A DNA stretch of 7,422 bases, from assembly GCA_004211235.1 (NCBI GenBank), contig SEEY01000180.1, positions 1 to 7,422 of the forward strand. The letters run 5' to 3'. The position numbers and the translations under genes are program-made. Numbering within the stretch: position 1 is the first letter of the stretch; the number at the start of each line of letters is the position of its first letter. This DNA comes from Rubrivivax sp. (GTDB lineage Bacteria > Pseudomonadota > Gammaproteobacteria > Burkholderiales > Burkholderiaceae). Shown one piece after another: positions 1-6,576 of this stretch. The notes beneath the pieces were generated by a model, which saw only the letters and a program-made list of their open reading frames with translations, was not told the DNA's origin and made no database searches.

Positions 1-182
1 TCCACCTCAAGCTGCTCGGCCTGCACAAGCAGCTGTTCTGCGAGCCCAGCCCCGTTCCGGCCAAGTGGGCGCTGTCGCGTCTGGGCCGCTGCGGCGAGGC
101 GCTGCGCCTGCCGATCACGCCGATCACCGCTGCCGGCCAGGCCAGCGTCGGGCAGGCCCTGATCGAAGCCGGGCTCCTCTGA
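1..182 (+). CDS. dapA: 4-hydroxy-tetrahydrodipicolinate synthase, C-terminal part (partial)
   Basis: This is the 3' end of a gene cut by the left window edge; the frame runs from base 3 to a TGA at 180-182 and gives 59 residues. The peptide has the typical DapA C-terminus: FCEPSPVPAKWAL, then an Arg-Leu-Pro-Ile-Thr-Pro segment, and an ending in ALIEAGLL. DapA is a cytoplasmic TIM-barrel aldolase that condenses pyruvate with aspartate semialdehyde, the first committed step to diaminopimelate and lysine. The Schiff-base lysine and the rest of the barrel lie outside the window, so catalytic competence cannot be judged. bamC follows 66 bp downstream on the same strand, an order also found in Escherichia coli, so co-transcription is likely. 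Confidence 0.88.
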   Translation, partial: HLKLLGLHKQLFCEPSPVPAKWALSRLGRCGEALRLPITPITAAGQASVGQALIEAGLL

Positions 183-248
183 GTCCTCTGGTCTAATGCG
201 CGGCTGCCCGGCAACCGCGGGCGACAAGTTCCCTCGGAGATTTCCAGC

Positions 249-1430
249 GTGACGTCCCTTTTCCCGCTTCGTTTGCTTCGCCCGTCGGCGACCCGCCTGG
301 CCTGCACGGCCTTTGTCCTGTCGCTTGCCGGCTGCGGCACCCTCGACAACCTGTTCTCCAACGACAAGGTCGACTACCGCACCCAGGCCAAGCAGACCGG
401 TGGTCTGGACGTCCCGCCCGATCTGACCCAACTCGCCAAGGACAACCGTGCCCAGGTACAGGGCGGCTCGATCACCGCGTCCGCACTGACGGCCACGCGC
501 CCCGCAGCGGGCAGCAGCACGACGCTGACCCCCAACAGCGTGGCGCCAAACTCGGTCGGCGACGTCCGGCTGGAGCGCAGCGGCACCGACCGCTGGCTGC
601 ACACCTCGGCCACGCCCGAGCAGGTCTGGCCGCAGGTGCGCGCCTTCTGGCGCGACAGCGGTCTGGAAGTGGCCAAGGAACAGCCAGAAGTCGGCGTGCT
701 GGAAACCAACTGGGCCGAGAACCGCGCCAAGCTGCCGCAGGACTTCATCCGCTCCAGCATCGGCCGGATCTTCGACGGCCTCTATTCGACCGGTGAGCGC
801 GACATGTACCGCACCCGCGTCGAGCGCAGCGCCAACGGCACAGACATCTTCATCAGCCACCGCGGCATGCAGGAGGTCTACACCACCTCGGCGAAAGACT
901 CCACTGCGTGGCAGCCCCGCCCGAGCGACCCGCTGCTGGAAGCCGAGATGCTGTCGCGCCTGATGCTCAAGCTCGGCGGCCAGGAAAGTGCGGCCAAGGC
1001 CGTCGTCGCCGAGGCGCCCAAGGCAGCCGATGCGAAGCCGTCGCCGCTGGCCACGGGCGGCGACGCCAACCGTCCGCGCCGCGCGCTGTCCGAAGTGCCC
1101 GAAAGCCTCGTCGTCAACGACGCCTTCGACCGCGCCTGGCGCCGCACCGGCCTCTCGCTGGACCGCCATGGCTTCACCATCGAAGACCGTGACCGCGCTG
1201 CAGGCCTGTTCTACCTGCGCTATGCCGACCCGGAGAAGGCCGGCCAGGACGAGCCCAACTTCTTCCAGAAGCTGTTCGGTGCCAAGGGCTCGACGCCGGT
1301 GCGCTACCGCGTTTCCGTCAAGGCCGATGGCGACAAGAGCACCGTGCGCGTGCTCGACGACCGCGGCCAGTCGATCACCGACGACAACGCCAAGCGCATC
1401 CTGTCGTTGCTCATGGACGACCTCAAGTAA
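249..1430 (+). CDS. bamC: Outer membrane protein assembly factor BamC (NlpB-like lipoprotein)
   Basis: BamC is a lipoprotein of the BAM complex, which folds beta-barrel proteins into the outer membrane. The GTG start at 249 is chosen because GGAG (236-239) lies 9 nt upstream and a lipoprotein signal follows at once: Arg-rich n-region, hydrophobic core and lipobox LAGC with Cys29. Gly at +2 fits outer-membrane sorting. Residues about 39-62 (DKVDYR...LDVPPDL) match the conserved unstructured N-terminal segment that lies along BamD in the E. coli complex. Two helix-grip domains follow, at roughly residues 105-215 and 279-393. They are joined by an Ala/Lys/Pro-rich linker at about 245-278, which helps make the protein longer (393 residues) than E. 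coli BamC (344). The dapA-bamC order supports the call. The downstream hydrolase starts 27 nt after the stop, suggesting one transcript. Confidence 0.88.
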   Translation: MTSLFPLRLLRPSATRLACTAFVLSLAGCGTLDNLFSNDKVDYRTQAKQTGGLDVPPDLTQLAKDNRAQVQGGSITASALTATRPAAGSSTTLTPNSVAPNSVGDVRLERSGTDRWLHTSATPEQVWPQVRAFWRDSGLEVAKEQPEVGVLETNWAENRAKLPQDFIRSSIGRIFDGLYSTGERDMYRTRVERSANGTDIFISHRGMQEVYTTSAKDSTAWQPRPSDPLLEAEMLSRLMLKLGGQESAAKAVVAEAPKAADAKPSPLATGGDANRPRRALSEVPESLVVNDAFDRAWRRTGLSLDRHGFTIEDRDRAAGLFYLRYADPEKAGQDEPNFFQKLFGAKGSTPVRYRVSVKADGDKSTVRVLDDRGQSITDDNAKRILSLLMDDLK

Positions 1431-1457
1431 GGTCTCCCGCGAAGGAGGACTGCCCCG

Positions 1458-2237
1458 ATGCGCTTTCGCAACCTGGGCAGCGGCAGCGGCGGCAACTCGA
1501 CGCTCGTCGAAGCCAGCCAGGGCATCACGACAACCCGCGTTCTCGTCGACGCGGGCTTCAGTGAACGCGAGCTGACACGGCGCTTGGCGCTTGCCGGCTG
1601 CACCCCGGCCGACATCGATGCCGTCTTCATCACGCATGAGCACGGTGACCACGTCGGCCGCTCGGTGAGCTTCGCGCGCAGGCACCGCATTCCACTGGTC
1701 ACCAGCCGCGGCACCTGGCGCGCCATCGGTTGCGAGGATTTCGAAGCCTGCCTGTTGGTGCTCGCCCGCAGCGGCGAAACCATCGCGCTGGGCGACCTGG
1801 AACTGCAGCCGTTCACAGTGCCCCACGATGCGCAGGAACCGCTGCAGCTCTGCCTGAGCGATGGCGGCGTTCGACTCGGGATCATCACCGACCTGGGTTG
1901 CGCCCCGGTGGCGGTGGCCGAGTTTCTGCAGGGCTGCCACGCCTTGCTGCTGGAATGCAATCACGACGAAGCCATGCTGCGTTCCGGGCCCTATCCGCCC
2001 TCCCTGCAGCGGCGCATCCTCGGGTCGCATGGACATCTGTCCAACGACGCGGCGGCGGATCTCTTGTCGCGCTGCCGCCATACCCGGCTGGGAGCCGTCG
2101 TTGCAGCTCACCTGAGCGAGAAGAACAACTCCCCGACGCTCGCCCGCGAAGCACTCGCGCGGGTGCTGGAATGTCGCCCCGACGATATTCGGGTCGCGCA
2201 TCCGACATTGGGATTCGACTGGCTGGCGGTCGGTTGA
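1458..2237 (+). CDS. MBL-fold metallo-hydrolase, YycJ/WalJ-like
   Basis: This is a 259-residue metallo-beta-lactamase-fold hydrolase. The start is supported by a strong Shine-Dalgarno, AAGGAGGA at 1442-1449, 8 nt before ATG. The N-terminal GSGSGGNST (residues 7-15) is characteristic of the YycJ/WalJ branch. The metal-binding signature THEHGDH covers residues 59-65. Further candidate ligands are His123-Asp124, Asp145 in GIITDLG, His169 in ECNHDE, His193 in SHGHLSN and His218 in AAHLSEKNNSP. All expected active-site motifs appear intact. Relatives are cytoplasmic proteins described as putative nucleases or phosphodiesterases, and the Gram-positive WalJ is linked to cell-wall/replication control; the substrate in betaproteobacteria is not known to me. 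It is the last gene of the dapA-bamC group and is followed by a terminator at 2315-2354. Confidence 0.85.
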   Translation: MRFRNLGSGSGGNSTLVEASQGITTTRVLVDAGFSERELTRRLALAGCTPADIDAVFITHEHGDHVGRSVSFARRHRIPLVTSRGTWRAIGCEDFEACLLVLARSGETIALGDLELQPFTVPHDAQEPLQLCLSDGGVRLGIITDLGCAPVAVAEFLQGCHALLLECNHDEAMLRSGPYPPSLQRRILGSHGHLSNDAAADLLSRCRHTRLGAVVAAHLSEKNNSPTLAREALARVLECRPDDIRVAHPTLGFDWLAVG

Positions 2238-2314
2238 CGGCCGGCCATCGGGCCGCAAAGTTTTGTAATTTGCGCGTTCAGCAGGCGCCCAGCCTGGCGT
2301 TGCGAATCCGGGAC

Positions 2315-2354
2315 GAAAAAAAGCCATCGCTGCTCGCGCAGCGACGGCTTTTTC
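2315..2354. terminator. Bidirectional Rho-independent terminator
   Basis: TCGCTG (2327-2332) pairs with CAGCGA (2339-2344) around the 6-nt loop CTCGCG. After one A/C mismatch, GCC (2323-2325) pairs with GGC (2346-2348). An A-run (2316-2322) on the left and five Ts (2349-2353) on the right extend the stem and give a U-tract in either direction. It sits between the plus-strand hydrolase gene (ends 2237) and the minus-strand lipoprotein gene (ends 2370), so it can end both transcripts. Confidence 0.85.
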
Positions 2355-2369
2355 GTAGGGACGAAGCGA

Positions 2370-2570
2370 TTACTTCGAAGCAGCGGACGCAGCAGCGTCG
2401 GCAACCGACGAAGCCGCATCGGCAACGGCGCTGGCAGCAGCGGAAGCAGCTTCCGGAGCCGGGGTAACCACGGCCGGGGGAGCTTCAACCTTGGGTTCTT
2501 CCGGCTTCTTGCTGCAAGCAGCCAGAGCAACGGTAGCCAGCAGGGAAGCCAACAGGATCGACTTATTCAT
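2370..2570 (-). CDS. Small alanine-rich lipoprotein (hypothetical)
   Basis: This is a 66-residue lipoprotein with no function I can name. ATG at 2570 is preceded by AGGA (complement of 2577-2580) with 6 nt spacing. Residues 1-18 form a signal peptide with one Lys, a hydrophobic core and lipobox LAAC, with Cys19 as the lipidation site. Ser20 at +2 predicts the outer membrane. The mature chain is 48 residues. Positions 20-39 are a Lys/Glu/Pro/Val-rich, probably extended spacer. Positions 40-65 are almost only Ala, Ser, Val and Asp, with a clear heptad (Val49/Asp51 repeating at Val56/Asp58) that should form an amphipathic alanine-zipper-like helix. The last residue is Lys66. Short Ala-rich lipoproteins of this general kind are, from memory, common in Burkholderiales. 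The gene is probably monocistronic, with its own leader (2571 to about 2696) and the terminator at 2315-2354. Confidence 0.75.
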   Translation of the reverse strand: MNKSILLASLLATVALAACSKKPEEPKVEAPPAVVTPAPEAASAAASAVADAASSVADAAASAASK

Positions 2571-2614
2571 TACTTGTCCTCAAACGTTTAAACGACGGTG
2601 CACACCATAATTTT

Positions 2615-2653
2615 GGGGTCGTGCGCCAGTGTTTGACACCAACTGCCGACCCC
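2615..2653. repeat. 39-nt near-perfect inverted repeat in the lipoprotein leader
   Basis: Outer arms GGGGTCG (2615-2621) and CGACCCC (2647-2653) are perfect complements. Inside, GCCAGTGT (2625-2632) and ACACCAAC (2636-2643) pair through 8 positions in the minus-strand RNA, three of them as G-U wobbles, around a 3-nt loop. The two stems are separated by a symmetric 3x3 internal loop (TGC on both sides). It lies 45-83 nt upstream of the lipoprotein start. It is not followed by a T-tract in either direction, so a terminator is unlikely; an RNA leader structure or a protein-binding dyad is possible. Confidence 0.6.
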
Positions 2654-2702
2654 ACAGAACAAGACGCGGAAAACCTCGAGCGCTTCCCTCGCCTAGCCCG
2701 TG

Positions 2703-2734
2703 ATTATAAGGGTTTTCATGTCGCGAAGTGTCAT
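2703..2734 (-). promoter_or_regulatory. Possible sigma70 promoter for the small lipoprotein
   Basis: The complement of 2703-2708 reads TATAAT, a perfect -10 box in otherwise GC-rich DNA. The best -35 candidate is ATGACA (complement of 2729-2734), which matches TTGACA at 5 of 6 positions but with a 20-bp spacer, longer than the optimum; ACACTT at 17 bp is a poor match. Transcription would start near 2696 and give a leader of about 125 nt. The box overlaps the 3' end of the upstream minus-strand gene. A weaker alternative -10, TATGGT (complement of 2604-2609), would give a short leader and place the hairpin over the -35 region. Confidence 0.4.
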
Positions 2735-3225
2735 AGTCCCAAAGTTGTGGGCGCAAACGCCTCGCCGGAGCGTTGCGCAAGGGCATCAAACCACTCGAGG
2801 CTGCGCTGCCGCTGGCCGACATCGCGGCTGACTTCACCCCGCCAGAGATACCGGTCAAACAGCCGCAGGCTCAGATAACCGTCCGGCCCAACTGCCAGCA
2901 GCAGGCTTTCGGGGGCGCCGTCCAGCTTCAGTTCCGGCTCCACGGCCCGTGCCTTCACGCAGTGGCCGAAGTCGCGCCGCCAGCGCACGAAGCGAGGGTG
3001 GCGGCGCACGACATCGTCGTACTGTTGCGCCAGCAGATGGAGCTGCCGCCCATGCCTCGCCCAGGTGGTGAGCGCGCTCAGGGCGCTGGCGTCAGACAGC
3101 GGCCAGTCGACGAAGCTGGCATCCCAGGCATGCAGTTCGCGACAACCCTGCTCCGCCGCCCACGCCAGCGCGTCGACCAGCAGCCGCTCGAACTCGGCGC
3201 GACCGGCAAAAGCCTGGGCATTCAT
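2731..3225 (-). CDS. Hypothetical protein coupled to the ribosomal oxygenase gene
   Basis: I do not recognise a named family with confidence. The 164-residue product starts at ATG 3223-3225, chosen because it overlaps the upstream stop as ATGA, a classic translational-coupling junction; a GTG 12 codons upstream is possible but would overlap more. There is no signal peptide or membrane segment, so it is likely cytoplasmic. The N-terminal half is helical and Ala-rich (AFAGRAEFERLL, LAWAAEQGC) with a DASFVDWPL stretch. The centre has many Arg and aromatic residues (HPRFVRWRRDFGHCVKARA). The C-terminal half contains LLLAVGPDGYLSLRLFDRYLWRGE, suggesting beta-strands, and ends in an Arg/Gln-rich helix. 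Arg/Trp content would suit nucleic-acid or phospholipid-headgroup binding, but that is a guess. Its position implies expression together with the uL16 hydroxylase. Confidence 0.72.
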   Translation of the reverse strand: MNAQAFAGRAEFERLLVDALAWAAEQGCRELHAWDASFVDWPLSDASALSALTTWARHGRQLHLLAQQYDDVVRRHPRFVRWRRDFGHCVKARAVEPELKLDGAPESLLLAVGPDGYLSLRLFDRYLWRGEVSRDVGQRQRSLEWFDALAQRSGEAFAPTTLGL

Positions 3226-4337
3226 GGCATCAGCGGCTGCACCCAGCCGTCCTCTGTCCACTGATCGAGCAGTTCGCGCGCGCCGGTCGACAGGCGCGCC
3301 ACTTCGGCGGCGGCCAGCGCCCGGCCGTCGGCCAGGCGACGCATCAGCGCGGCGTCCCGGCCACCGGCACGGAAGCTCTCGCCGTTCAGGTAGACATGCG
3401 ATTCGTCGTAGAGCATGCGGCTGCGCTGGTCCAGCGCCGCGCCCTGCCCCACCGGCAAGGGCTCACCCGGCTCGAACCAGACCTGCGCCTTGGGCTCGGT
3501 CAGGGCCTCGCCGAGTGCCCGCTCCAGAGCCTGCGGGCGCTGAACGGCGACCTCGACGGCGCGGCGGGCAAAGTCCACCAACGCGGACGGCACACGGCCG
3601 GGCTCGGTGGTGGCTTCCTGCCGTGGGTCCGAATACAGCCGGCCAGCCACGTCTTCGTCGTCCAGGAGCCGCGGCAGCAACTCGGCCGCCAGCCCATTCG
3701 CGGTCGACGCCCGAAAACCCACGGAGCCCGTGATGCAACCCGGGCCGACGGCCACGCCGTCATGCGCCCAACCGGGGGGCAGGTAGAGCATGTCGCCCGG
3801 CTCCAGCACGAACTCTTCCTCGGGCTTGAAGTTGGCGATGACCTTCAGGGGCACATCGTCGCGCAGCACGGCGTCACGCTGGGCGCCGATGCGCCAGCGA
3901 CGCCGGCCGGCGAGCTGGATGAGGAACACATCGTAGGAATCGAAATGCGGGCCGACGCCGCCGCCATCGCTGGCGACGGACAGCATGAGGTCGTCCAGCC
4001 GGGCGTCGGGCACGAAGCGGAACCGGTCGAGCAATGCGCGCGCGCCGGCGAGGTGCTGGTCGAGCCCCTGCACGAGCAGCGTCCAGCCCGGCTTGCTCAT
4101 GGCCGGCAGGCGGGCGATGGGACCCGGCCTGAGCTTCCAGTCGCCATCGAAAGACGTGACGAGACGGCTCTCGACGTCATCGCGCGCGGCCAACGCGGCG
4201 AGGTCCTTCAGCGAGGCGGGCGGTGCGGCATCGGCGAAGGCCTGGCGCACCAGCAGCGGCTTCTTCTGCCAGTGCTTGCGCATGAACTGCGCCGGGCTCA
4301 GGCCGGCGAGCATGGGGGTCGGGAGGGCAGTCTGCAT
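3222..4337 (-). CDS. JmjC/cupin oxygenase, YcfD/RoxA-like (50S protein uL16 arginine hydroxylase)
   Basis: This 371-residue Fe(II)/2-oxoglutarate oxygenase is of the ribosomal-oxygenase family; E. coli YcfD/RoxA (373 residues) hydroxylates an arginine of ribosomal protein uL16. The start at 4337 gives MQTALPTPMLAGL, followed by the family N-terminus SPAQFMRKHWQKKPLLVRQAF. The cupin domain covers about residues 85-210. Iron ligands are the HFD triad residues His131 and Asp133, plus His192 in LPPGWAHDG. The GRRRWRIG segment (144-151) holds the Arg expected to bind 2-oxoglutarate. The winged-helix-like C-terminal region follows. All catalytic residues are present, so it should be active. No clear Shine-Dalgarno precedes the ATG. 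It is divergent from the prolyl isomerase gene and overlaps the downstream unknown gene by 4 nt. An in-frame extension upstream to 4493 runs through the isomerase gene and is rejected. Confidence 0.87.
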   Translation of the reverse strand: MQTALPTPMLAGLSPAQFMRKHWQKKPLLVRQAFADAAPPASLKDLAALAARDDVESRLVTSFDGDWKLRPGPIARLPAMSKPGWTLLVQGLDQHLAGARALLDRFRFVPDARLDDLMLSVASDGGGVGPHFDSYDVFLIQLAGRRRWRIGAQRDAVLRDDVPLKVIANFKPEEEFVLEPGDMLYLPPGWAHDGVAVGPGCITGSVGFRASTANGLAAELLPRLLDDEDVAGRLYSDPRQEATTEPGRVPSALVDFARRAVEVAVQRPQALERALGEALTEPKAQVWFEPGEPLPVGQGAALDQRSRMLYDESHVYLNGESFRAGGRDAALMRRLADGRALAAAEVARLSTGARELLDQWTEDGWVQPLMP

Positions 4338-4368
4338 GAGGACATTGTGCCGATGCGAAAATGACGCG

Positions 4369-4890
4369 ATGCAAGTTACCCGCCCCTGTGTGGTCTCCCT
4401 GCGCTGGAGACTCGAAGATGCCCAGGGCCAGCTCATCGACGAGCTGGCCGAACCGATGGAATTCCTCCATGGCGGGGAGGACCTGTTCACCAAGGTAGAG
4501 GACGCCCTGGAGGGCCAGGAGGCCGGCTTCGAGACCGACCTCGCGCTGCAGCCCGACGAGGCGTTCGGCGACTACGACTCCGGACTCGTCTGTTTCGAGG
4601 CGCGCAGTCTGTTCCCTGATGACGTCGAGCCCGGCATGCAGTTCGAAGGTCTTCCCGAAGGCGCTGCGACCGAAGGCATGGCCGAGGATGCGGTCTACAC
4701 GGTCACGGAGGTTTATCCGCAGCATGTCGTGCTGGACGGCAACCATCCGCTGGCGGGCATCGGCCTGCGCATGCACCTGACCTTGCTGGATGTGCGCGCA
4801 GCCACCGAACAGGAGGTCGAGGCCGGCTCGGTCGGCGAGGCGATGTTCGTGGTGCAGACCGGCGCGCCGCCGGACGAACCGATCCACTGA
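4369..4890 (+). CDS. slpA: FKBP-type peptidyl-prolyl cis-trans isomerase, SlpA/SlyD-like
   Basis: This 173-residue FKBP-domain protein with an inserted flap should be a cytoplasmic prolyl isomerase and chaperone. The N-terminal strand CVVSLRWRLEDAQGQLIDE is followed by EFLHGGEDLFTKVEDALEGQEAG (about residues 31-53) and LQPDEAFGDYDSGLV (60-74), the FKBP/SlyD core pattern. The insert-in-flap domain follows (FPDDVEPGMQFEGLPEG and on to about 130), and the chain returns to the FKBP core through NHPLAGIGLRMHLTLLDVRAA. There is no His-rich metal-binding tail of the E. coli SlyD kind, which favours SlpA. The start at 4369 fits the family N-terminus, but no strong Shine-Dalgarno precedes it. An in-frame ATG at 4336 has GGAGG (4322-4326) 9 nt upstream and would add 11 residues. 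A terminator lies directly after the stop. Confidence 0.85.
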   Translation: MQVTRPCVVSLRWRLEDAQGQLIDELAEPMEFLHGGEDLFTKVEDALEGQEAGFETDLALQPDEAFGDYDSGLVCFEARSLFPDDVEPGMQFEGLPEGAATEGMAEDAVYTVTEVYPQHVVLDGNHPLAGIGLRMHLTLLDVRAATEQEVEAGSVGEAMFVVQTGAPPDEPIH

Positions 4891-4892
4891 CC

Positions 4893-4915
4893 GAAGGCGC
4901 CCGATGGCGCCTTTT
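4893..4915 (+). terminator. Rho-independent terminator after the prolyl isomerase gene
   Basis: AAGGCGCC (4894-4901) and GGCGCCTT (4906-4913) form a perfect 8-bp stem around the 4-nt loop CGAT, and the T-run 4912-4915 is the tail. It begins 3 nt after the TGA (4888-4890). dut ends on the other strand at 4922; read in that direction the tail is poor (CTTCGG), so termination of the minus-strand operon here would be weak. Confidence 0.8.
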
Positions 4916-4921
4916 CCGTTT

Positions 4922-5371
4922 CTAGGCCTTGCCGGTGGAGCCGAATCCGCCCGCGCCGCGTGCGGACGCGTCGAAGCTGTCGACCCGCCGGAACTGTGCC
5001 TGCACGACCGGCACGATGACGAGCTGCGCGATGCGCTCGAACGGCTGGATGACGAACGCCGTCTGGCCGCGGTTCCAGCAGCTGACCATCAGCTGGCCCT
5101 GGTAGTCGCTGTCGATCAGGCCGACCAGGTTGCCGAGCACGATGCCGTGCTTGTGACCCAGCCCCGAGCGCGGCAGGATGATGGCGGCCAGGCCCGGGTC
5201 GGCGATGTGGATGGCCAGGCCGGTCGGGATCAGCGTCGTCTGCCCCGGGGCCAATGTGATGGCTTCGTCAAGGCAGGCGCGCAGATCCATGCCGGCGCTG
5301 CCGGGCGTGGCATGAGCGGGGATTTGCTCGGCCATGCGGGCGTCGAGCACTTGCAGGTCAATGGAATGCAT
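4922..5371 (-). CDS. dut: Deoxyuridine 5'-triphosphate nucleotidohydrolase (dUTPase)
   Basis: Dut is a homotrimeric Mg-dependent enzyme that cleaves dUTP to dUMP and pyrophosphate. This keeps uracil out of DNA and supplies dUMP for thymidylate. All five trimeric-dUTPase motifs are visible in the 149 residues: motif 1 AGMDLRA (26-32), motif 2 PRSGLG (67-72), motif 3 [13 protein letters not shown] (80-92, with Asp87 the likely catalytic base), motif 4 ERIAQL (112-117) and motif 5 [10 protein letters not shown] (138-147), the phosphate-binding C-terminal arm. Length and motifs are normal for the family. The ATG at 5369-5371 shares one base with the coaBC stop (TGATG), so translation is probably coupled. 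The coaBC-dut pairing also occurs in E. coli. Confidence 0.96.
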   Translation of the reverse strand: MHSIDLQVLDARMAEQIPAHATPGSAGMDLRACLDEAITLAPGQTTLIPTGLAIHIADPGLAAIILPRSGLGHKHGIVLGNLVGLIDSDYQGQLMVSCWNRGQTAFVIQPFERIAQLVIVPVVQAQFRRVDSFDASARGAGGFGSTGKA

Positions 5372-6576
5372 CAGAGTCGGGCAGAAAGTTCTTTGATCAG
5401 CGCGCGGGCGAGGCTGAGCTTGTCGGCTCTGGGCAGTTCGCGCTGGCCCTGCGCGTCGATGAGCAGCAGCGCGTTGTCGTCACGGCCGAAGGTGGCCGGG
5501 CCGAGGTTGGCAACGATCAGCGGGATGCCCTTGCGGCGTCGCTTGGCCTCGGCGTGCTCGGCGAGCTTCTCGCTCTCGGCAGCGAAGCCGACGCAATAGG
5601 GTGGCTGCGGCAGCTTGGCCACGGCGGCCAGGATGTCGGGGTTCTCGGTCATCGCAATCGCTGGCGCGGTGGCACCGCCCTCCGCCTTCTTCAGCTTGTG
5701 CTCATGCGTCTCGGCGGGGCGCCAGTCCGCCACAGCGGCGGTGGCGATGAAGGCATGTTGATGAGCGGCCAGCGGCAGTACCGCATCGAACATCTGCCGC
5801 GCGCTTTGCACGTCGATGCGCTGCACACCGCGCGGGGTTGCCAGGTGCACCGGGCCGGCCACCAGCGTGACTTCGGCGCCGGCCTCGGCGGCCGCACGGG
5901 CGATGGCGAAGCCCATCTTGCCGCTGCTGTGGTTGGTGATGCCGCGCACCGGGTCGATGGGCTCGAAGGTGGGCCCGGCGGTGATCAGCAGCTTCCTGCC
6001 GCGCAGCGTCTTGGGCGCAAGGAAGGCCTCGACGTCGTCGAAGATCTCGTGTGCCTCCAGCATGCGGCCGTCGCCGATCTCGCCGCAGGCCTGGTCGCCG
6101 CTGGCGGGGCCGATGACGGTGGCGCCATCGGCGGTGATCTGCGCGACGTTGCGCTGCGTGGCCGGATGCGCCCACATCTCGCGGTTCATGGCCGGCACGA
6201 CGAGCAGCGGGCACTCGTGGATGCGGCGTGCCAGCGCCGTCAGGCTGACGAGGTCGTCCGCCCTGCCCTGCGCCAGCGCCGCGATGGCATCGGCGCTCGC
6301 CGGCGCCACCAGCATCAGGTCGGCCTCGCGGCTGAGGTTGATGTGGGCCATGTTGTTGTCGGGCCGCGCATCCCATTGGCTCGTGTAGACCGGGCGGCCA
6401 GAGAGCGCCTGCATCGTCACGGCGGTGATGAAGGCTTCAGCACCCTCGCTCATCATGACCTGCACGGTCGCGCCGCCTTTCACGAACAGCCGCGTCAGCT
6501 CGGCGATCTTGTAGCCGGCGATGCCGCCGGTCATGGCGAGCAGGATGTGTTTGCCGTGCAGCGGGCTTGTCGTCAT
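5371..6576 (-). CDS. coaBC: Bifunctional phosphopantothenoylcysteine decarboxylase/phosphopantothenate-cysteine ligase
   Basis: CoaBC (formerly Dfp) carries out two steps of coenzyme A synthesis: joining cysteine to 4'-phosphopantothenate (CoaB) and decarboxylating the product (CoaC). The 401-residue length is normal. The N-terminal flavin-dependent CoaC domain (about 1-185) has GGIAGYK (17-23), the catalytic His78 in [16 protein letters not shown] (128-135, with Asn131) and the substrate flap [10 protein letters not shown] (163-172, with Cys164). The CoaB domain (about 190-401) has [21 protein letters not shown] (198-218, with Asn215), AAVADWRP (280-287) and the Lys cluster at 294-297. All key residues are present. 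It overlaps trmB upstream and dut downstream by one base each (TGATG). Confidence 0.96.
   Translation of the reverse strand: MTTSPLHGKHILLAMTGGIAGYKIAELTRLFVKGGATVQVMMSEGAEAFITAVTMQALSGRPVYTSQWDARPDNNMAHINLSREADLMLVAPASADAIAALAQGRADDLVSLTALARRIHECPLLVVPAMNREMWAHPATQRNVAQITADGATVIGPASGDQACGEIGDGRMLEAHEIFDDVEAFLAPKTLRGRKLLITAGPTFEPIDPVRGITNHSSGKMGFAIARAAAEAGAEVTLVAGPVHLATPRGVQRIDVQSARQMFDAVLPLAAHQHAFIATAAVADWRPAETHEHKLKKAEGGATAPAIAMTENPDILAAVAKLPQPPYCVGFAAESEKLAEHAEAKRRRKGIPLIVANLGPATFGRDDNALLLIDAQGQRELPRADKLSLARALIKELSARL

Noticed and set aside
191..197. TCTAAT as a possible -10 box for a separate bamC promoter
   Set aside because: No acceptable -35 hexamer lies at 16-18 bp upstream; the region is the end of dapA, and read-through is the simpler explanation.
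988..1575. 195-codon plus-strand frame overlapping bamC and the hydrolase
   Set aside because: The translation is Arg/Ser/Pro-rich with no family resemblance, and it is out of frame with two well-supported genes.
2370..2470. Repetitive GCAGC-rich DNA as a possible tandem repeat or CRISPR-like element
   Set aside because: The repetition comes from Ala codons in the lipoprotein helix; units are irregular and there are no spacers.
2595..2606. TGCACC-like half-site resembling an NtrC-binding sequence
   Set aside because: Only one half of the dyad is present and no sigma54 -24/-12 element is found at the proper distance.
3396..4364. 322-codon open frame on the plus strand, opposite the oxygenase gene
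   Set aside because: It is antisense to the YcfD/RoxA-like gene with its HxD...H iron site. Long antisense frames are expected at this G+C content.
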